A DNA stretch of 23,821 nt from DATJAJ01 sp035622335 (GTDB lineage Archaea > Thermoproteota > Nitrososphaeria > Nitrososphaerales > Gagatemarchaeaceae). The translations under genes and the position numbers were made by a program. Positions 1 through 7,754 of the stretch are shown piece after piece. The stretch lies in assembly GCA_035622335.1 (NCBI GenBank), contig DASPVO010000048.1, positions 1 to 23,821 on the forward strand. Reading direction: 5' to 3'. Under the pieces are notes generated by a model. It saw only the letters and a program-made list of their open reading frames with translations, did no database searches and had not been told where the DNA came from. Positions within the stretch are counted from its first letter, which is position 1. Each line of letters begins with the position of its first letter.

Positions 1-1754
1 GCTCCTATGATTCTCTCTTCGCTGAACCTAAAGTCGAACCCCAGACCTGCTTCGCCCGCCCCCCAGAACCTGAACGCATCAGCGCCGTATTTCTCCAGCA
101 GCGGTTCTGGGTCCACGAAGTTCCCAAGGCTCTTTCTCATCGCGCGCCCCTGCGCGTCCTGTCCCAGACCGCCTATCCAGGCCCCCCTGAACGGGCTCCT
201 CCCGGTGTGAAGATAACACTTCAGAAGAGTGTAGTAGAGCCATGTACGAACGATCTCCTTCCCCTGGGTCCTTACCGTCGCCGGGTACGTCAGCGCGTGG
301 AACTTCCTGTTCCTCAGGTATCTGCTGATGTACAACGGAGAGAGGCTGGAATCCATCCAGGTATCGAAGGTCCGCGTCTCTCCCACGAACTTCGTGTTTC
401 CGCACTTCTTGCACCTCTTGAAAGGAGCCTCCTCTCTCCATGGCCTGTAGTACTTCCCGGGCTTCGGGAGGTGAGGCGTCCCGCACTTCGCGCAGTACCA
501 GACCGGAATCTCAGTTGCGTAGTATCTCCTTCTCGAAACCGGGTAGTCCGTGGTCAGGGAATCTATCCAGCTCAGGAGAATCTGCCTGTGCATCGGCGGG
601 AAGAACTCCATCTGTCTGGCCAACTTCTTGAGCCTGGGCCTAAACTCGAGCTGCTTGAGGTAGTACTCTTCCATCGGAATGATTTCAATCGGCGTGTGGC
701 TCCGTTCGCAGAGAGGAGTCCTGTGCTGAATCTGCTCGACCTTTGTGGTGTACCCCAGCTCCTGTAGGTCCTGAATTATCTGGGACCTCGCGTCCTTCAC
801 GAGAATTCCCGCGTACTTTCCCGTGGCCGTGGTCATCTTGCCATCGATGTCTATCGCCACCACTTCTTTGAGCCTGAACTCTCTGAACAGGAGCACGTCG
901 TTGTAGTCTCCGTAGCTGCAGACCATGACGACTCCGCTCCCGAACTTCGGGTCGACGCTCCTGTGTCCCTTGATTGGTACCTCCCTGTTGTAGATGGGGA
1001 CTACCGCGGTCTTTCCTATGAGTCTCTTGTAACGCTCGTCCTGAGGATTCACGACGACGAGCTGGCAAGCAGCTAGGAGTTCCGGTCGGGTGGTGGCTAC
1101 CTGCAGCTCCTGGCCTGTCTCCTTCACTTTGAACTTGTTCGTTATCAGATATGTGGGCAGCTCTTCGTATTCCACTTCTGCGTCAGCTATGGTCGTGTTG
1201 CAGTCGACGCAGTAATTGTTTGGCCTGTTCGCGACGTAGATCAGGCCCTTCCGCCAGAGCTCGATGAACGACCACTGGGTCAGCTTTCTGAACTCTTCCG
1301 AGTCTGTCCTGTACTTGTTCGCGTAGTCGCCCGAAAGACCGATCGTCTTCATCAGGTTGATCATGTATGCCTCCAGGTCGTCGAGCGCGTGCTTGCAGAG
1401 GTTGATGAACTCTTCACGCGGCGTCTTTCTCATTTGGACACGATACTTTCTCTCGGCGAATATCTCGACCGGCAGCCCGTTCCTGTCGATGCCTATCGGA
1501 TACAGGACTTCAAAGCCCCTCATTCTCGCAGCTCTTGCTATCATGTCTATCTGAGAATACTGAGTGAGCGCACCCGGGTGCCAAGGTCTTCCCGAAGGAT
1601 AGGGCGGAGGGGTATCCAAGACGAAGTTCTTTCGCTTGTCCTTGTTCGGTCTGAACTCGAACGGCTTCTCGGTCTCCCAAAGCTGCCTCACCTCAGCTTC
1701 CAGTTTGGGATCCCACGCCGTAGCCTCTAGTTTGGCTGTGAATTCTGACTGCAA
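1..1754 (-). CDS. valS: valyl-tRNA synthetase, 3' part cut by window edge
   Basis: This enzyme charges tRNA-Val with valine in the cytoplasm. I read one open frame on the minus strand from 1754 to position 1, about 584 residues of a protein usually 780-900 long; the C-terminal anticodon-binding part is off the edge. The N-terminal region reads TPPPYPSGRPWHPGA, the class I HIGH region in archaeal ValS form, followed by IGIDRNGLPVE. A CP1 editing domain follows, with cysteine pairs at YCVDCN and WYCAKCG. The segment GRAMRKSLGNFVDPEPLL corresponds to the KMSKS loop. An in-frame stop lies just upstream. The only usual start codon before conserved sequence is TTG at 1754, with no Shine-Dalgarno but a TATA-like TTTATC near 1812-1818. 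The family is clear; the exact start is not. Confidence 0.93.
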   Translation of the reverse strand, partial: MQSEFTAKLEATAWDPKLEAEVRQLWETEKPFEFRPNKDKRKNFVLDTPPPYPSGRPWHPGALTQYSQIDMIARAARMRGFEVLYPIGIDRNGLPVEIFAERKYRVQMRKTPREEFINLCKHALDDLEAYMINLMKTIGLSGDYANKYRTDSEEFRKLTQWSFIELWRKGLIYVANRPNNYCVDCNTTIADAEVEYEELPTYLITNKFKVKETGQELQVATTRPELLAACQLVVVNPQDERYKRLIGKTAVVPIYNREVPIKGHRSVDPKFGSGVVMVCSYGDYNDVLLFREFRLKEVVAIDIDGKMTTATGKYAGILVKDARSQIIQDLQELGYTTKVEQIQHRTPLCERSHTPIEIIPMEEYYLKQLEFRPRLKKLARQMEFFPPMHRQILLSWIDSLTTDYPVSRRRYYATEIPVWYCAKCGTPHLPKPGKYYRPWREEAPFKRCKKCGNTKFVGETRTFDTWMDSSLSPLYISRYLRNRKFHALTYPATVRTQGKEIVRTWLYYTLLKCYLHTGRSPFRGAWIGGLGQDAQGRAMRKSLGNFVDPEPLLEKYGADAFRFWGAGEAGLGFDFRFSEERIIG

Positions 1755-1858
1755 AGGGTGCTCGTCAGCTATTGTACGTCCTATTTGAAGGTGAAAACAC
1801 AGTCCTACAGATAAAGGCCAGAAATATTGTAATATTTTGATAGATTTCGGAAAAACGA

Positions 1859-2842
1859 CTATCTCTGACTCGTTCTCGAGTCACGCGGTTTCGACTGAGC
1901 CCCTATCACCGCTGGGGGCAAGAGCGAGTAAAGGTCAGGGCGCTCTGTCTTGAGAGTGTCGAAGCTGGGAGGCATCAGCCCGTTTCGCCTTGCCCTCTTC
2001 ACGTTGTACTCGATGAACTTCCTCATGTCCGCAGACTCTCCCGCGACCGACACAAAGCTCCGGATCTTTTCGATGGCCTCCCCGTCCTCGAGCTTCTTCA
2101 CGTTTACTAGGTACGGCGCGAGGACCATCCAGACCAGTCGGTGCCTTCCATCCGACACTGGATGGCTCAGCAGGTCTTCCACGTACGCGTATCTTCTCGA
2201 AGACATCGTCTTGGGGACGGGGACGTACTTCATCACTTCCTCAAGCACGTTCGAAAGCTGCTTGGGAAAGCTTGCCCGCTTCATGTTCCTCGCCCCATCT
2301 TCAATCGCTCTCTCAGCACAGGCTCCGAAGAAATCGTTTAGGACGTTGTCACTGAGCAGAACTATCCCATCGTCGAGGGTCTGCCTTGACAGCTTCCAGA
2401 CGGAGCTCTTCGAGAGTTCAAGCTTGCTTGTCAGCCTGAGATAGTCCTCGAACCTTACTGAGTACCCCTGGTCACCCTCGTTTCTCAGGATCAAACCGAA
2501 GCACTCCGAGAAGACTTCTACCTTTGATGCGGGAGTCTCCTTCACAAAAAAGACCTTCGCCCTTTCTCCTTCCTTCACGCCGAACTTCACCGCGAGATAT
2601 CCATCGCGGCTCGCAAGTAAAGCGGCGACGAAAAAGCTCGAGAACTCGATGAGCTCCGAGAGGTGTGGCTCGTACGTCGTCCTCCCAAGAGCTTCCATGA
2701 GCCTGCTCTTCGCCTGCTGGACGACATCTCCGCTGGTGAGTCCTTCTTCTACGGGGATGGACTCGAAGAACCTTCGCGACCTAGGGGTGAATGGATATCT
2801 GAGTTCGAGTTCGGTGAGTTCCGAACCAGACGAGGAGCTCAA
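1859..2842 (-). CDS. priL: DNA primase large-subunit-like protein (PriL N-domain plus PriX-like C-domain)
   Basis: This is probably the non-catalytic regulatory subunit of the replicative primase, partner of PriS. Residues about 15-195 resemble archaeal PriL N-domains: the opening YPFTPRSRRFFESI, then VRFEDYLRLTSKL, SVWKLSRQTLDDGIVLLS and a helix ending AERAIEDG match the order I recall in crenarchaeal PriL. Residues about 220-315 (VEDLLSHPVSDGRHRL, VLAPYLVNVKKLEDGEA, FIEYNVKRARRNG, PDLYSLL) look like the PriX/PriL-CTD helical fold. Only two cysteines occur in 327 residues, so the usual four-cysteine [4Fe-4S] site is absent. The start is TTG at 2842, preceded by GGAGGCG about 10 nt upstream. 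It lies 36 bp downstream of the GTPase gene, probably cotranscribed. The assignment is by remembered family pattern. Confidence 0.6.
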   Translation of the reverse strand: MSSSSGSELTELELRYPFTPRSRRFFESIPVEEGLTSGDVVQQAKSRLMEALGRTTYEPHLSELIEFSSFFVAALLASRDGYLAVKFGVKEGERAKVFFVKETPASKVEVFSECFGLILRNEGDQGYSVRFEDYLRLTSKLELSKSSVWKLSRQTLDDGIVLLSDNVLNDFFGACAERAIEDGARNMKRASFPKQLSNVLEEVMKYVPVPKTMSSRRYAYVEDLLSHPVSDGRHRLVWMVLAPYLVNVKKLEDGEAIEKIRSFVSVAGESADMRKFIEYNVKRARRNGLMPPSFDTLKTERPDLYSLLPPAVIGAQSKPRDSRTSQR

Positions 2843-2878
2843 CCTGTGCAGACTTCGCCTCCGTGCATCAATCTCTCT

Positions 2879-4096
2879 TCAGCTTCTCTTCGCTGTGGAG
2901 ACTATAGAAAGGACATCCCTATCTCTGAGGACGTAGTTTACCGGGAGATGAAGACCGGTCCTCACGTCCACGGCATAGACCAACCCCTTTGCCAATTCGC
3001 TGTGCACCGTCTTGGCCAAGTCCTCGACCGTCGATCCCGTCTGCATCAGGTAGACATCGGGAAGTACCTTCCCCTGTTTGTCAGTAAGGTTCTGAGAGTC
3101 GGCGACGGGATAGACCGCGTTCATCTTCAACAGCTTGAACACCGCTATGTTGAGGGCGAACTGCACCCCCGTCCTGAGATACTCTCCGAACACCTTTCTC
3201 CTGATGTATGCGAGCGCGCTTCTTTGGGCGTCGTTGAGCTCTTGCGGCCTGAGAATCTCGAACCTCTCTTCTCCAGGGACGTATTTGATCAACCCCTTTC
3301 CTTCGGCCCTCCTCAAGGTCAACTCTGCCTCGCCGCTTGTGGGGACGACGATCAGTCCCTTGTACTTCTCCCTGAGCTTCTGAAAATTCTCCGCTGCGAA
3401 GGGGAGATCCATCTTATTGGCTATGATCAGCGTCGGCTTCGAGATCTCTCTGAGGGCCCAGCAGAATGACTGTATGTCCTTCTCTGTCCAGTCGTCAAAG
3501 CCCTTCTTCTCTAGCATCGCTTCATTGAGCGACCTGAGCACGTGTTCTTTCTTCACTCCGATGCCCTGCATGACCTCGGCGACCGCGTCTGCTAGACCAT
3601 AGCCAGGGACCTTGGATAGCTTCGATATCTTCCCCATGCTGCTCGTGAAGAGCTTGACGTACCACAGAACCAGTTCCAGCTCGACGTCCGCGAAGTCGGC
3701 GATAGGATCTCCGGTGCCTGGCTCTGATATTTTCCCGTCCTTGTCAACGCTTCCAGACGCGTCAACAACATGAAGGAGCGCATCTGACTGAGCAGCTACG
3801 CTCAGGAACTGGTTTCCTAATCCCTTTCCCATCCAAGCGCCCTTGATCAAGCCTGGAAGGTCCGTCACTTCGACCGGGACGAACCTCCAGCCATCTTCAC
3901 ACTTCGAATTTGCCGGTGCGTCCTGCACCCCGAACTCCTTGTGGACGCACAGAGTCACTACGCTGGCTACCCCCGACTCAGGGGTCTTGGTCGTGAAGGG
4001 ATAGTTGGAGACCTCGCCTGCGAGAAGGGTCATCGAGTTGAAGAGCGTCGTCTTTCCCGCGTTAGTCTTTCCGATCAAACCTATCCGGATGGGCAC
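2879..4096 (-). CDS. YchF/OBG-family GTPase with TGS domain
   Basis: This is a translation-associated P-loop GTPase of the archaeal OBG/YchF-related group, cytoplasmic and thought to act at the ribosome. The G domain shows G1 GKTNAGKTT (residues 9-17), a switch region with PFTT at 33-36, G3 DLPG (79-82) and G4 NKMD (227-230). The intact NKMD predicts guanine specificity, unlike bacterial YchF, which prefers ATP. A helical insert occupies roughly 140-215, and the last 75 residues (DVYLMQTGSTVEDLAKTVH onward) form a TGS domain ending in VLRDRDVLSIV. At 405 residues it is the expected length. The start is GTG at 4096, immediately before the conserved IRIGLIGK strand. The upstream membrane regulator gene ends 49 bp away on the same strand. 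Confidence 0.9.
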   Translation of the reverse strand: MPIRIGLIGKTNAGKTTLFNSMTLLAGEVSNYPFTTKTPESGVASVVTLCVHKEFGVQDAPANSKCEDGWRFVPVEVTDLPGLIKGAWMGKGLGNQFLSVAAQSDALLHVVDASGSVDKDGKISEPGTGDPIADFADVELELVLWYVKLFTSSMGKISKLSKVPGYGLADAVAEVMQGIGVKKEHVLRSLNEAMLEKKGFDDWTEKDIQSFCWALREISKPTLIIANKMDLPFAAENFQKLREKYKGLIVVPTSGEAELTLRRAEGKGLIKYVPGEERFEILRPQELNDAQRSALAYIRRKVFGEYLRTGVQFALNIAVFKLLKMNAVYPVADSQNLTDKQGKVLPDVYLMQTGSTVEDLAKTVHSELAKGLVYAVDVRTGLHLPVNYVLRDRDVLSIVSTAKRS

Positions 4097-4145
4097 AGCT
4101 GTTCAGACGGCTCCGGGCGCCCCTCGCAATAAAACATTTCCAGCT

Positions 4146-4583
4146 CTAGGGAGAGGGAGCAGACCGCCATGCGCGGATGGCTTCATACCAGAATAGCAAG
4201 GCGGACAGGGCGGCCAATCCTACGAGCCACAGCAGGATTGTCACCTCGGAGAAGAGCGGGTATGCAGTGTACCCGAAGTACGCGGTCAGTACTGTCAGAA
4301 AGACCGCGTAGAAGACGAACCTAGGCACCAACGTCGTCCCTATTCTGAGGAAGTCCCTCATCACGTCCACCTTCACTTCGTTGGTTACCTCATATTCGCC
4401 GTTGTCTTCTGTGACGAGCCCAAGTTCTTTCAGCTTGTTCAGATGGTAGAGCGCCAGCGACGGGTTGGACATCCTGAGGGCCCTCTGGACTTCCCTGACC
4501 CCCACTCTCCTGTTCCTGACCGCATAGACGTAGACCCGGAGGGTGTTCCCCTTCAGGTCGGCGTCCACCTTCCTGTCTGCCAA
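4146..4583 (-). CDS. winged-helix DNA-binding protein with two C-terminal membrane helices
   Basis: A 145-residue protein whose first 75 residues form an ArsR/MarR-like winged helix: helices around RVYVYAVRNRRVGVREVQRAL, a recognition helix at MSNPSLALYHLNKLKELGL, and a wing at VTEDNGEYEV. Two hydrophobic stretches follow at about 87-107 (LVPRFVFYAVFLTVLTAYFG) and 112-135 (EVTILLWLVGLAALSALLFWY), so it is probably membrane-tethered with DNA binding on the cytoplasmic side. The start is TTG at 4583; a TATA-like TTAAGAATAA on the minus strand is centred about 25 nt upstream, which suggests a leaderless transcript. It sits between prf1 and the GTPase gene. The signal it senses and its targets cannot be read from sequence. 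Similar small wHTH-membrane proteins are common in Thaumarchaeota. Confidence 0.75.
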   Translation of the reverse strand: MADRKVDADLKGNTLRVYVYAVRNRRVGVREVQRALRMSNPSLALYHLNKLKELGLVTEDNGEYEVTNEVKVDVMRDFLRIGTTLVPRFVFYAVFLTVLTAYFGYTAYPLFSEVTILLWLVGLAALSALLFWYEAIRAWRSAPSP

Positions 4584-4603
4584 GAATACCGCGACTGGGA
4601 AAG

Positions 4604-4613
4604 TTATTCTTAA
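4604..4613 (-). promoter_or_regulatory. TATA box of the wHTH-membrane gene
   Basis: TTAAGAATAA on the minus strand is centred about 25 nt upstream of the TTG at 4583, which supports that start and a leaderless mRNA. Confidence 0.5.
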
Positions 4614-4663
4614 GATAGATGAATTGAAAATACACCTTTGGAGGCGGAGTCTGAGACTTCGGC

Positions 4664-5914
4664 CTAGCCAGGTCTGTACCTCAGAATCGCCCCGACACCG
4701 CCGAAGGACCCGAACATGCTCCCTTCCTCTGTGCCTGAGGAGATCACCTCGACCTTCGACCCCACCTGAAAGGCCATCTCCTCCAGGACGTCGACTATGT
4801 CCTTCTCAGAGGATTCGTAGTCCACCGCCCCACACTTCGCGCACGGTTCGGACATCATCCGCTGGATAGCTGAAACCTTCGCGCGGGCGTCCGCCAGTTC
4901 CTCCTTGACGGTCCCGCACCTCTTACACTTCGCTGAGAGCTGAACCATGTCGACGTCGTCCGACACGAGCACCACCTCCGCGTTCGCCTTCTGAAGAGCC
5001 TCCATGACGCGAGGGACACCGTAGACCGCGAGCCCGCTCTGCTTGTTGATTTCTCCCAGGAACCTTTGGACCAGCTTCTTTTCTTCTACCAGCCTCACGT
5101 TCTTCAGCACTTCTGTGGACTTCTCCAGCAGCTCTCTGATGCCCTCTCGACCTGAGTACGAAGTGTCGATCACGTCGAGAATCTTCTGCCGGAGCTGATA
5201 GTTCAGCAGTTCAGATTTCAGAAAAGCCTCCTTCGTCGGACCAGGTCCGCCCACTATTATTCCCGTTACCTTGTTCTCCTCCAAGAGGAGATGGTTTGCA
5301 TGGTCAGCAACTCTGTGATAGAAATACGTCAACTCCATTTCGCGGCCGCGTTCGTACCTCCTCGCGCTCTGTCCTCCTTTTCTTGTCTTCCCAGAAATCC
5401 CGGACGTCATGTCGTCAGGTATGTCGAGTCTGTCCCCGCTCAGCACGCCTATCGCCGCCTCCGAGGTGTCCACCACCAGGAGTCCGTAGACTTTCTCTTC
5501 CTTCAGCATGTCCTTCAACCACTCCAGGTGGAAGTGGTCGTCGCACTGGTAGAGGTACGCGGTCACCGGCTTTGGAGGTGAAATCTCGTACAGATTGATC
5601 ACTTCGCTCCCTGGGCCGTTCGTCGGTAGAGCTCCGCAGAAGATCACCAACCCGTTCTCTGGAGTGTCCCTGTATAGTTTCAGTCTCTGCATCGTCCGCA
5701 CGAGAGCGTCTTGGACGTGGTTCCTTGTCGTGTCCGATTTGATGTTACCTGCGGTCCCCCATTCCTCTCTAAGGTTGGCGATGACTTCGTGAATCGGCTT
5801 TTTTGGGGGAACGTACAGGGTCACCAGTTCCGTTCCCCTTCCTTCCTTGTTTGCCAGTTCTGAAATCAGCTTTCGAACCTTGTATAATTTGACCGAATCC
5901 GCCTTCGTGGACAA
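4664..5914 (-). CDS. prf1: peptide chain release factor aRF1
   Basis: This protein recognises all three stop codons and releases the nascent chain in archaea. Domain 1 has TAGNIKS at 54-60 and the second stop-reading element YxCxxxF as Y122, C124 and F128. Domain 2 has the catalytic GGQ at 180-182 within KGGQSARRYERGRE. Domain 3 carries two cysteine pairs, C330/C333 and C358/C361, as expected for the zinc-bearing mini-domain of archaeal RF1. Length (416) is typical. The start is TTG at 5914, which gives a normal N-terminus (KLYKVRKLISELANKEGRGTELVTLYVPP). It is transcribed divergently from pyrH across 124 bp. In the canonical TASNIKS the third residue is Ser; here it is Gly. Confidence 0.95.
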   Translation of the reverse strand: MSTKADSVKLYKVRKLISELANKEGRGTELVTLYVPPKKPIHEVIANLREEWGTAGNIKSDTTRNHVQDALVRTMQRLKLYRDTPENGLVIFCGALPTNGPGSEVINLYEISPPKPVTAYLYQCDDHFHLEWLKDMLKEEKVYGLLVVDTSEAAIGVLSGDRLDIPDDMTSGISGKTRKGGQSARRYERGREMELTYFYHRVADHANHLLLEENKVTGIIVGGPGPTKEAFLKSELLNYQLRQKILDVIDTSYSGREGIRELLEKSTEVLKNVRLVEEKKLVQRFLGEINKQSGLAVYGVPRVMEALQKANAEVVLVSDDVDMVQLSAKCKRCGTVKEELADARAKVSAIQRMMSEPCAKCGAVDYESSEKDIVDVLEEMAFQVGSKVEVISSGTEEGSMFGSFGGVGAILRYRPG

Positions 5915-5995
5915 TGCAGAGACGCCTCTACGTCAGGCTGCGAATCCAGTCGGACTTCGAGGCTGCGACATCAGTATGCGACGATTCTCTAAGTC

Positions 5996-6003
5996 ATTTA
6001 TAA
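5996..6003 (+). promoter_or_regulatory. TATA box of pyrH, possibly shared with prf1
   Basis: TTTATAAA is self-complementary, so it could direct transcription both ways. It is about 39 nt upstream of the pyrH ATG and about 85 nt upstream of the prf1 TTG. It is the only strong TATA-like site in this 124-bp divergent region; use for prf1 is only a possibility. Confidence 0.5.
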
Positions 6004-6038
6004 AACCTGTTCGCTCGAAAGGGACGATAATCCGAATC

Positions 6039-6704
6039 ATGAAGATAGTCCTCAGAATCGGGGGTTCTGTGCTCGGGTCTCCTCCGAACCCAGCGCTTCT
6101 TGAAGAATATTCGGGCGTGGTCCTGGAACTCACCTCGACCGGGAATTCCCTCGCAGTAATCGTTGGAGGCGGTCCAATCTCGAGGGAATACATCAAGTCG
6201 GCTAACGAACTTCACCTGTCTCCGTTCCAACAGGACACAATAGCGATCTACGCATCGAGGCTCAACGCGAAGCTCGTGGCGATGAAACTGGGAGGAGTGT
6301 CTTCCATCCCGACTTCGACGGAGAGCTTGGTTCAAAGGCTCTCGAGAAACAAGGTTGCCGTGATGGGTGGACTCAAACCTGGGATAACGACAGACACCGT
6401 CGCGGCCATGGTCGCAAAACAATGGGGAGCGGACGTGGTGATCAAGGGCTCTGACCAAGAAGGGATCTACACTTCGGACCCAAGGACTGACAAGAGAGCG
6501 AAGAAGCTTTCGCGCATATCTCATCAGAGGATGGAGAGTCTGCTCGGGGGAGAACACAGACCAGGAATACACAGCATCATCGATCCTGTGGCTGTTCACT
6601 ACATGGCAGAATCGGGAGTGAAGATAGTGGTCTTGAACGGCCGCAGACCCAGAAACATAATCAGGGCGGTGCGAGGAGAGAACGTCGGCACAGTCGTTTC
6701 GTAA
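6039..6704 (+). CDS. pyrH: uridylate kinase (archaeal type)
   Basis: This enzyme phosphorylates UMP to UDP in pyrimidine nucleotide synthesis. The 221-residue protein is an amino-acid-kinase fold of archaeal UMPK size: MKIVLRIGGSVLGSP at the N-terminus (phosphate-binding glycines), IVGGGPISREYI at 41-52, AVMGGLKPGITTDTVAA at 107-123, and GSDQEGIYTSDPRTD at 137-151 for nucleotide binding, ending IRAVRGENVGTVV. The frame is open further upstream to 5847, but the ATG at 6039 opens exactly at the family's conserved first strand. A TATA box, TTTATAAA at 5996-6003, sits the right distance upstream for a short leader. The CNNM-like gene follows after 24 bp in the same direction and is probably cotranscribed. 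Confidence 0.93.
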   Translation: MKIVLRIGGSVLGSPPNPALLEEYSGVVLELTSTGNSLAVIVGGGPISREYIKSANELHLSPFQQDTIAIYASRLNAKLVAMKLGGVSSIPTSTESLVQRLSRNKVAVMGGLKPGITTDTVAAMVAKQWGADVVIKGSDQEGIYTSDPRTDKRAKKLSRISHQRMESLLGGEHRPGIHSIIDPVAVHYMAESGVKIVVLNGRRPRNIIRAVRGENVGTVVS

Positions 6705-6728
6705 TCTCGGCCGGAGCGCCAAGCAGAA

Positions 6729-7703
6729 GTGACTTTCTCCCCAATCATCCTGGCAGCGTTAGCGTTCGCGACCGTCGTCTGTTTCTGGTCTTCTCTGATA
6801 GAGGCGACCTTCCTGACACTGAGCCGTTTCTCCTTGAGTTCCGCCATAGGAGATGGGTCGGAGAGCGCCAAGAAGGCGCTCGAAATAATAAACGAGAAGA
6901 CGAAGCTGGTCAGCGTCACGACGCTTCTCGACACAATTTCCAACGTGATTCTAGCCAGTTCAATGGGCCTGATTCTCTCTGAAGTCTTCGGGCCCATCGG
7001 CTGGGTCTACAGCGTGGTGATCGGGTCCTTCGCCATCATGACGCTCCTGTACCTTCTACCCAAGGCGATAGGCATCGAGAATTCTCTCAGAATGTCTCTC
7101 AGGCTCGCTCCCAGCACGCACTACCTGCTAGAGACCCTGTCACCGGTCGCCCTCCCGCTCACCTCCTTCGCACGTAGCCTGTCAGAGCGAATCGTGGGCA
7201 AGCCCGCATTTGAAGCGGACTTGGCAGACGAATTCGAAGACGTTGTGACGATGCTCGAAAAAGCCGGTCACATCGAACCTGACGCTGGGAGACTCCTGCG
7301 AAGCGCTCTCGCATCATCGAAGAACACGGTCGCGGATGTCACGACCCCCGTCGAGGAGATAGTCCACATCTCGAGCAGTGCCACCGTACTGGATGCGCTC
7401 AAGATGATGGGGAAGATGAACCATCCGAGAATTCCTGTCTTCGATGAAAAGAGGAAGATCTATGTGGGTGCGGTCACGTTCAGGACCATATCGAAGGCTG
7501 TAAGCAGAGACCTACTCAACAACAACTTGGATGACTACGTCATACAACCGGCAAGCGTAGAGAGAGATGAGAAGCTCACCTCTGTCATGGAAAAGTTCCA
7601 AGAAGCTGGAACTACAATTGCGTTCGTTTACGAAGGAGAGACCGTCGTCGGAATTCTGACGCTGACGGACATCATCGAGAAGATTCTGGGCGTGAAGGTC
7701 TAA
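6729..7703 (+). CDS. CNNM/CorC-type membrane protein: DUF21 domain plus CBS pair
   Basis: This is a membrane protein of the CNNM/CorC (hemolysin C-like) family, members of which act in Mg2+ or other cation efflux. An N-terminal DUF21-like domain of about 130 residues has several hydrophobic helices (SPIILAALAFATVVCFWSSL; TTLLDTISNVILASSMGLIL; VYSVVIGSFAIMTLLYLLP). After a linker with an acidic helix (DLADEFEDVVTMLEKAGHIEPD), two CBS repeats occupy about 200-322, with TTPVEEIVHISSSATVLDAL, HPRIPVFDEKRKIYVGAV and a second half ending TVVGILTLTDIIEKILG. The 324-residue length fits. It starts with GTG at 6729, 24 bp after pyrH. Family placement is firm; the transported ion is not shown by sequence. 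Confidence 0.88.
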   Translation: MTFSPIILAALAFATVVCFWSSLIEATFLTLSRFSLSSAIGDGSESAKKALEIINEKTKLVSVTTLLDTISNVILASSMGLILSEVFGPIGWVYSVVIGSFAIMTLLYLLPKAIGIENSLRMSLRLAPSTHYLLETLSPVALPLTSFARSLSERIVGKPAFEADLADEFEDVVTMLEKAGHIEPDAGRLLRSALASSKNTVADVTTPVEEIVHISSSATVLDALKMMGKMNHPRIPVFDEKRKIYVGAVTFRTISKAVSRDLLNNNLDDYVIQPASVERDEKLTSVMEKFQEAGTTIAFVYEGETVVGILTLTDIIEKILGVKV

Positions 7704-7754
7704 GCGCTCAGGAAATATTAAACTAGGTCGCCACCCCGGAATCTTGAGGCGCTT

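Noticed and set aside
79..1068. Open frames on the minus strand at 79-486 and 685-1068 that are not in the valS frame.
   Set aside because: They are low-complexity, Arg/Gly-rich shadows of valS; the continuous valS frame covers both.
5847..6038. Open N-terminal extension of pyrH starting at 5847.
   Set aside because: It overlaps prf1 on the other strand and contains the pyrH TATA box; UMP kinase homology begins exactly at the ATG at 6039.
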